Origin: Lingula anatina
Lineage: Eukaryota; Brachiopoda; Lingulata; Lingulida; Lingulidae
Direction of reading: 5' to 3'
Length of the DNA: 29,026 nt
Assembly: GCF_001039355.2 (NCBI RefSeq)
Contig: NW_019773679.1
Coordinates: 1 to 29,026, forward strand
In this document: in pieces, positions 23,478 to 29,026 of the stretch
Layout of the letters: each line of letters starts with the position of its first letter
Numbering within the stretch: the first letter of the stretch is position 1
The notes under the pieces: model-generated
Databases searched by the model: none
What the model saw: the letters and a program-made list of their open reading frames with translations, nothing else
Told to the model about the DNA's origin: nothing
Translations under genes and position numbers: made by a program

Positions 23478-24169
23478 CCCACCACGTACATGTACACTTT
23501 CACGTGTACCGTGCTATGATCAGGAACATACCAGTAAAGATCTTATTTGGTCTTTCGCACTCGCAAGATGGAGACCCTGCTGACGATGAAGTACTGCGGT
23601 AGGTAACTGTATTAACATATACGATTGGAACATGCACTCGAAAGTTAACTTAATTGCTCAATTGACGGACCGGCAAATCACATAAAACAACTTTAGGATA
23701 CTAAACCTGTCTACATGTACCACCGCGAAAAACAATTTTTTAAATTACCATATGAAGGCACCTATTGAATACAATTACCTACTACATATAATGTTATTTT
23801 TTAAATATTTAGATTTTGCATAAAGACACATATGGCAGAATTATAAAGTCGTGCTATATATTGTTTTAAGACTCATTGACCCATCAAGGTGACAGACGAG
23901 CTGACTGGAATGGTGGCACATACAGGAATAATACTTAATATTAAATATTTGTTACTTTTATCATTTTTGAGTGCTTTTTTTTGCTATATTCATCAAAAAA
24001 ATTATATCATTGAATGATAAAAATATTCAGTCTTCTATTGTGATATATTTCTGTCAAATAAAGGTGTCATTCAAAGGAAAAGAACACCCCCGGAAAACCA
24101 TACCAACAGTTTGGTGTCAGTATTAACTTTAAGCTAAGATATTACAGAAAATTATAGTCTCCGGACAGT
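23478..24169. other. intergenic, nothing recognised
   Basis: AT-rich; no coding frame, RNA gene or inverted repeat of note. Confidence 0.5.
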
Positions 24170-24990
24170 GATATGCTACACAGTCAAACAAATCATTACT
24201 GATAAGTAAGCAATAGCGGGTATGACCTCCAGCAGCCACTTGGGTTCATATCGGGGGAGTTTGCAGGCTACGGCAGTTGCTAAATCCACTGGTTTTGAAG
24301 AAAAGTAGTGATTCAGCGAGCTCGATGTGGGTGAGCTTAGTCGCCTTGTTACACAATGTTGTTCATGTTGAATGTATCTGTAGGAATCCTGATTGAAGTT
24401 GCCTTCTAGAAAAAACAATTGGTTCTATAGACACCGGAATGAAATCCCCCCAAACACAGACGCTACCACCCCCTGCTTGCACACTAGGCTGTATACAATC
24501 ATCGTTATATGCCTCTCATACACGTCGGCAGACACGGATTCGACCGTTAACTCTAAAATCTCCATATCTGGACTCGTCACTGAAACCGGCGTGATTCCTT
24601 TGGTTTGGCTGCAAGCACACGTGGTCCTCAGCCCATTGCAGACGACCCTGAACCCGGTCTCCGTTCAAAATAACTGGCTTGCAGTCATCTTTTGTTCACG
24701 AGAGGCCTTGAAACGGGTGTTTGAATGACATTCTGCCAATCTTGTCTGAGGACCATGGTTGTCTTTGCACAACCAGCACGGCACAGTTTAAGGAGAAGGC
24801 AATCATGTCTTCTTGTGATACGAAAACACCCTGGTCGAGGACTTTGAGTAGGTGCATTTCTATAGAGAACTTTACCAAAGGTTCCCTGATAAATGTTGAA
24901 TTGCCTGACAACGGCTGCCGTTTCTGTCCATTTTCACTGAGAGCAATAATCGCATAGTAAGCTGTGTTGCTTAGCTGTCGTACCATATCT
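24170..24990 (-). pseudogene. Tc1-like transposase relic, minus strand
   Basis: On the minus strand, scattered over several frames, one reads NGDRVQGRLQWAEDH, FSDESRYGDFRVNGRIRV, CIQPSVQAGGGSVCVWGDF and a SPDMNP block. This is the order of a Tc1 transposase: ARLxWAxEH, DES with the first catalytic Asp, GGGSVMVWG, SPDxNPIE. Stops and frameshifts separate the blocks and the final Glu is lost. No terminal repeats were found. Confidence 0.65.
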
Positions 24991-24997
24991 TCTCTAA

Positions 24998-25639
24998 GGG
25001 CCCCTTTACACTGGACGGCGTCGTCCTTTCTGCGTCTCTTCTGCGTTCAAAAATGTGGTCAGGACGCTAAACGGTCGCCAAAGCAATTAAATCATGTCTC
25101 AGTGTAAAGGCGTCTGCGCCCCTTGTGCGTCCTTTGAACGACCGAATCTTGATTTTACCTGTAAAACTGCAAGCGACCTGCCTGCGTCCACTGTACGTCC
25201 CCCGTGCAACCCAAGGCGTCCTTTTCGATGTTTGAGCGACCACTGAGGATTCTTGCTGCCTTCTCTGTTTGAGAGTGAAAAAAATGTTCTACGTGCCGAA
25301 CACTGGACGATCTTTGAGTTTTCATTCTGCAACCAAAGCGATGCCTGTGCCTCCTTTCTACGACCGTGGCGATGCTTACAAGTGCGTCCTCTCTGCGACC
25401 ACGGCGATGCTTGTGCGTACTCTCTGCGTCCACTGAGCGACCATCCACCATTGCGTTCTCTCTGAGATTGTTTTGAACATGCTCAAAACTTCGCGGCGTC
25501 CATGGCGTCCTCGGCGATGCTTGAACGTTCTTTGTGCGACCTTAGAGATGTGCGTTCTTTAAGCGTCCGACGGCGTCCAGGCCAGTTTCATGGTCGCACA
25601 AATGACGCAGAAATGACGCCGTCCAGTGTAAAGGGGGTT
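24998..25639. mobile_element. PIF/Harbinger-like MITE
   Basis: The left end reads GGGCCCCTTTACACTGGACG and continues GCGTC; the right end reversed reads AACCCCCTTTACACTGGACG and continues GCGTC. The two agree over about 34 bp with a few mismatches. TAA lies directly outside both ends (24995-24997, 25640-25642), the TWA target duplication expected for PIF/Harbinger. The GC-rich interior is made largely of repeated GCGTCC and GCGACC words in one orientation. Open frames on both strands here are by-products of that repetition. Confidence 0.7.
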
Positions 25640-25642
25640 TAA

Positions 25643-26024
25643 GAGAAGTTTCAGAGCGATCTGTTTGTTTCTTCTCGAAATACACTCCAATGATTGACCT
25701 AACCCATGCGTTTCTATACAAGGGCAGAAATTGCCGAAAATACCACCCCTCACATTTCTGACCACAGTACATGCAAATTCATGCATCAATTGTTTTGAGG
25801 GCTGTGTGGTAATTAGGTAATACACCTGGCTACACATGGAGTGACATCTCAGTTTCGGATTTAAAACAGCTAGAAAGAATATAAATATTTTGTGGAAAAT
25901 TTACTCGCCAAAAATATTATTCCATATTAAATATCAACCCTGTATGTTTAAGGTTTGAACATAACAGTCATATTATAAAAGTTAAGTACCAATGTAGTGC
26001 ATTTTCACAACTTTAGGGAAAAGC
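25643..26024. other. intergenic, nothing recognised
   Basis: AT-rich; no supported feature. Confidence 0.5.
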
Positions 26025-27138
26025 GCGCTGGAGTATATACCTTTGTAGCTGGGGGAACTGGAGAAACGCCAACATGCCCCTTCACGCTCTCCTCCACAGA
26101 ACTTTCGCACATGTTATAAAACTGAGTGATGGGCCAATTTAGGTGAACGGATAATTTATACCTCCTACCACGAGGGCCTTACTCCACCGCACCGTTACAC
26201 TACCTTGCATCATTACACACCGTTATTGATAAAATGTGACACATGGCACGTGTAATTCTAGGTCTTAATTTCTCACTGTAGGCCCAGGACTTTCAGGACA
26301 TTTTAATGATTAGCATTAACAATGTGGATAAACTATGCAAGAATGAAAAGAGATAGCTATTGTTGGTCCACTATCAGTTTTTTTTAGATTGTAAATGTAA
26401 GTCCAATTCTGGTGCAGCTGGCTTCACGTTAATAGCGGGTGTCAGGGTAACAGCTTTACATACCCTTTTGTTTATATTTTACGCAATAATTAATTGATTC
26501 TTTTATTTATTTTTTTAACTTTTTTGGAAGGTGAAATATATTAAACATAAAATTTAACTATCTAATAGAACATAGGATAATTAAACAACTGAAAATAAGA
26601 GAAAAATAATACATAAATAAGAGAGAATATTATCTTAAACTATCAAAATAACAGTGAAAAGTATTCAATTTGATAACAATTTAAAAAGTGACAACTGTCA
26701 TGTTTGATAAAATTCAAACAGTTTGTTTCATAACCAGATGTTTTCGAATTTCCAATGTCATTGCCAATATTATTCCACTAGATTAAAGAGCTCCCTTTGA
26801 TTCAAACATGTTCTGTGCTTGCCACCACGCAAATGTAACTGTATTGTGAAACAAATATATCTGTTGAAATCACACAATGACTATAACATCTAGACAATGA
26901 GTTAGATGAAAAAAATATCCAATATTCATGCCATTGGTGGTCTTGATCTGGTTAGCATATTACTAGTCTACTGTAACGTTGGCTGTACCGTACGTGGAGT
27001 AGTATTCTCATGCTAAAACATAAATTGGCGATAAAGATCCCCAAATATATTTTCGGCATACTTCTTTGAGTTCCTTTCCAGTACTTGGATGTAATGGCCT
27101 GCGTTACCCGCACGAAAATGAAGTATATACTCCAGCGC
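26025..27138. repeat. 1.1-kb segment bounded by 16-bp inverted repeats
   Basis: GCGCTGGAGTATATAC at 26025-26040 is exactly inverted at 27123-27138. No target duplication was found and the interior is AT-rich with no gene, so it is only a candidate element. Confidence 0.35.
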
Positions 27139-27140
27139 AG

Positions 27141-27202
27141 TAGACTACTGCAATCATACTGCAAACATGCTTAGACTACTGCAATCATACTGCAAACATG
27201 CT
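27141..27202 (+). repeat. 31-bp perfect tandem duplication
   Basis: TAGACTACTGCAATCATACT plus eleven more bases occurs twice in a row (27141-27171 and 27172-27202) without mismatch. Confidence 0.95.
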
Positions 27203-27223
27203 TCAAAGCTGCTTCGATACGGG

Positions 27224-27343
27224 AGCTAATTAGCATATTTGAAACATGCTTCTATCATGCTGCTAATCTCCTGCATTTATGCTCCTCCTCTGTACAACCC
27301 TATGCAATTTTTGAAGTAGAATTGCAGTAGGCTATACTGCATT
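27224..27343 (+). repeat. dispersed repeat, copy B
   Basis: Second copy of the sequence at 22149-22274. Both carry GAAGTAGAATTGCAGTAGGC or a near match at the right end and sit next to TACTGCA-rich DNA. Confidence 0.75.
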
Positions 27344-28488
27344 TCTACTGCAAATACAGTCCTAATATTATTTATGTGTGCATTTTTTCCATCTACCATA
27401 AGAAGATTAGATGCAATTATAACGTCAGAAAATACAATAGAGGGAGTGTGATAATGATAGGGTCGCTAAACGATTTTGACGGAATATAGTTACTAGCCTA
27501 ATCCCCCTTGTCGCCTGGGTAGGCACGCCCCCTTAGAGTACTTATGTAAACAAAAGGTCTTCCATAGAAAACTATCCTTTTGTTCAACAGCTTCGCGCGT
27601 GCAGCGGATTATGTATATAGTGACACTATACAGCTAAATGCAGTTAAATCTGTGAAAGCTGTTATTTAATTTATTCTGCTGTGTCGGACGTTGTGGGCCA
27701 GCCCAATGGTTCATTCACTCATTCTTTTCTGAAGATTGGTGATGCATATTTTGAATGCTTAATTATTTGCCCTCCTTCTTACAAGAGAAAGGAAAAGGGG
27801 AGATAAACAGAGACAGTGTCAAATAAAAAGGGTAAAGAGTAATATAATACATTAATTAAAGGGACTCGCGGTGGGAGAAACGATAGACTGTTTTGCATCA
27901 AGGTATGCAATTATAATCCCACATGGCCATTGCATATACGACCGTAGTTTAAATACATTACTCATAGTTGTATTAAATTACATTCTTTTGCTGAATAGAC
28001 ATACATTTTAAAGTTGGTCTTTCAGGAAATCGTTTTGTTTGAAATAAAACAAACGACAGAGGTAAAATCACATATAAATTTATTTTGAAATAAAATGTTT
28101 CGCTAGATCTTGTTAACACTCAGCAAAATGCACCTAGTGATTATATTCGATGTGCCATCATTTAATTGCTTTCTCGGTTTCATTAATTGACGATAATAAT
28201 TGCAGTAAGCAGGAAGGAGGAAATGCTGAAGACAAAGCAACCCCGTGGGTATGTGTGACTTTCTCCCTTAACATTTGCTATGATGCTGTCCTACAGCTGT
28301 GTTTACAGCTGGACTTCTTCGTTAATCATTTAAATGCCCCCCTCCCCCAGCAGACCGAACTTGAGGAATGTCATTGTAGCTACAGTACACTGTATATCAA
28401 ACTTCGGTCCAAGTTATGAAATGTTTAAGCACAAAACGATAATTTGAGGGTATTTTTTCATTCAAGACAAAATTCAATAACTATGAGC
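27344..28488. other. intergenic, nothing convincing
   Basis: AT-rich. An 89-codon plus-strand frame (28150-28419) has no domain and no typical coding bias. A possible acceptor (TAATTGCAG at 28205) within it has no matching context. Some of it could belong to a gene beyond the window. Confidence 0.4.
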
Positions 28489-29026
28489 GCATTCTCAACT
28501 AATTAAGCCAGGCTTTACAAAGCCGGTGACCTAAAAATGGCGGACGTACATGAAAGAAAAAACGCCTAATCTTTTAATAGTCTCTCCGCCTCCCCACACG
28601 TCGTCCCTGCGGGGTACAGTAATTAAATCTCGGCTCCGTTCGCCATGCCGAAGCTACCTGAGAAATATTAAGTGCGCATGCTCATCAGTTAAACTCGTGG
28701 TGAAGAAAGCATGGCGGCTGAAGGCGATCGAAGGAAGAAAGCTCTTCTGTTCTATTATCTTTGAAAACAGAGACGAAAAAGGAATAATTTGGCCCGTAGA
28801 GCAGCAATGAATCGACTATCTACGGAGATAATATCACCAGATATATTCACGGAAATATTAATGTTCGGAGCCGAGATTTAATTACTGTACCCCGCAGGGA
28901 CGACGTGTGGGGAGGCGTGTGAGAGGCGGAGAGACTATTAAAAGATTAGGCGGTTTTTCTTTCATGTACGTCCGCCATTTTTAGGTCACCGGCTTTGTAA
29001 AGCCTGGCTTAATTCGTTGAGAATGC
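28489..29026. mobile_element. long inverted-repeat (foldback) element at the window edge
   Basis: The left arm 28489-28635 and right arm 28867-29026 are near-perfect inverted copies. Only two or three substitutions and one insertion of about 13 bp (in the right arm near 28916) separate them. The 230-bp centre is unique. Arms contain ATGGCGGACGTACATGAAAG; the centre contains ATGGCGGCTGAAGGCGATCG, a GC-rich start-like patch, but its frame stops after 17 codons. The repeat may run past the window, so neither the outer end nor a target duplication can be read. Confidence 0.75.

Noticed and set aside
24393-24957. Plus-strand frames of 111 and 78 codons
   Set aside because: They are antisense to a recognisable, if broken, minus-strand Tc1 transposase.
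25099-25837. Several overlapping frames of 70-98 codons on both strands
   Set aside because: They come from the GC-rich hexamer repeats of the Harbinger-like MITE and its flank.
28150-28419. 89-codon frame with a possible internal acceptor
   Set aside because: No domain and no confirmed exon partner in the window; could only be judged with flanking sequence.

Overview
The window looks like nuclear DNA from a metazoan, most likely a marine invertebrate (a mollusc or other lophotrochozoan fits best, but this is inference). It is AT-rich. Its coding sequence is split into short exons by GT-AG introns, and it is full of microsatellites, MITEs and decayed Tc1/mariner transposons. No bacterial gene organisation is visible.

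The main content is one plus-strand gene spanning about 4.67-20.2 kb. It can be assembled from 13 exons whose splice phases all agree. From the Met codon at 4685 the model gives 1266 residues: a Roc GTPase domain (P-loop, WDFGGQ, THRD), a COR domain, three BIR zinc-binding repeats, an IAP-type UBA, a lysine-rich linker and a C-terminal C3HC4 RING ending KGTVRSILS. It therefore looks like a ROCO GTPase fused to a complete inhibitor-of-apoptosis E3 ligase. The IAP half sits where LRRK-type ROCO proteins carry a kinase, and the layout recalls NAIP, where BIRs are tied to a NACHT NTPase. I regard this as the candidate novel system.

Layout: 1-4.6 kb holds no recognisable gene. It has a piggyBac-like MITE (1.26-1.49 kb) and a 1.37-kb inverted-repeat element (2.58-3.94 kb) with a second, internally triplicated repeat nested in it. 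4.67-10.2 kb carries the Roc and COR exons; the introns hold a 961-bp Tc1-like element with 170-bp inverted repeats, a 5S-like segment and a second Tc1 relic. 11.2-18.8 kb carries the BIR, UBA and linker exons. The large intron between BIR2 and BIR3 contains a 3.84-kb unit with 31-bp inverted repeats and a 7-bp target duplication. Inside that unit is an apparently complete two-exon gene for an unrecognised 64-residue protein. The last intron carries a RecQ-like helicase fragment with a Walker A motif. The RING exon ends at 20212, and a polyadenylation signal lies at 21485.

21.5 kb to the end is repeat-rich and without a convincing gene. It holds tandem and dispersed repeats, a MITE with two right ends, a degenerate antisense Tc1 transposase, a PIF/Harbinger-like MITE, and a near-perfect long inverted repeat at the right edge.

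Inferred working of the main protein: GTP binding and COR-mediated dimerisation could control BIR binding of caspases or IAP-binding-motif proteins and RING-dependent ubiquitination. Nothing in the sequence shows the stimulus or the substrate.
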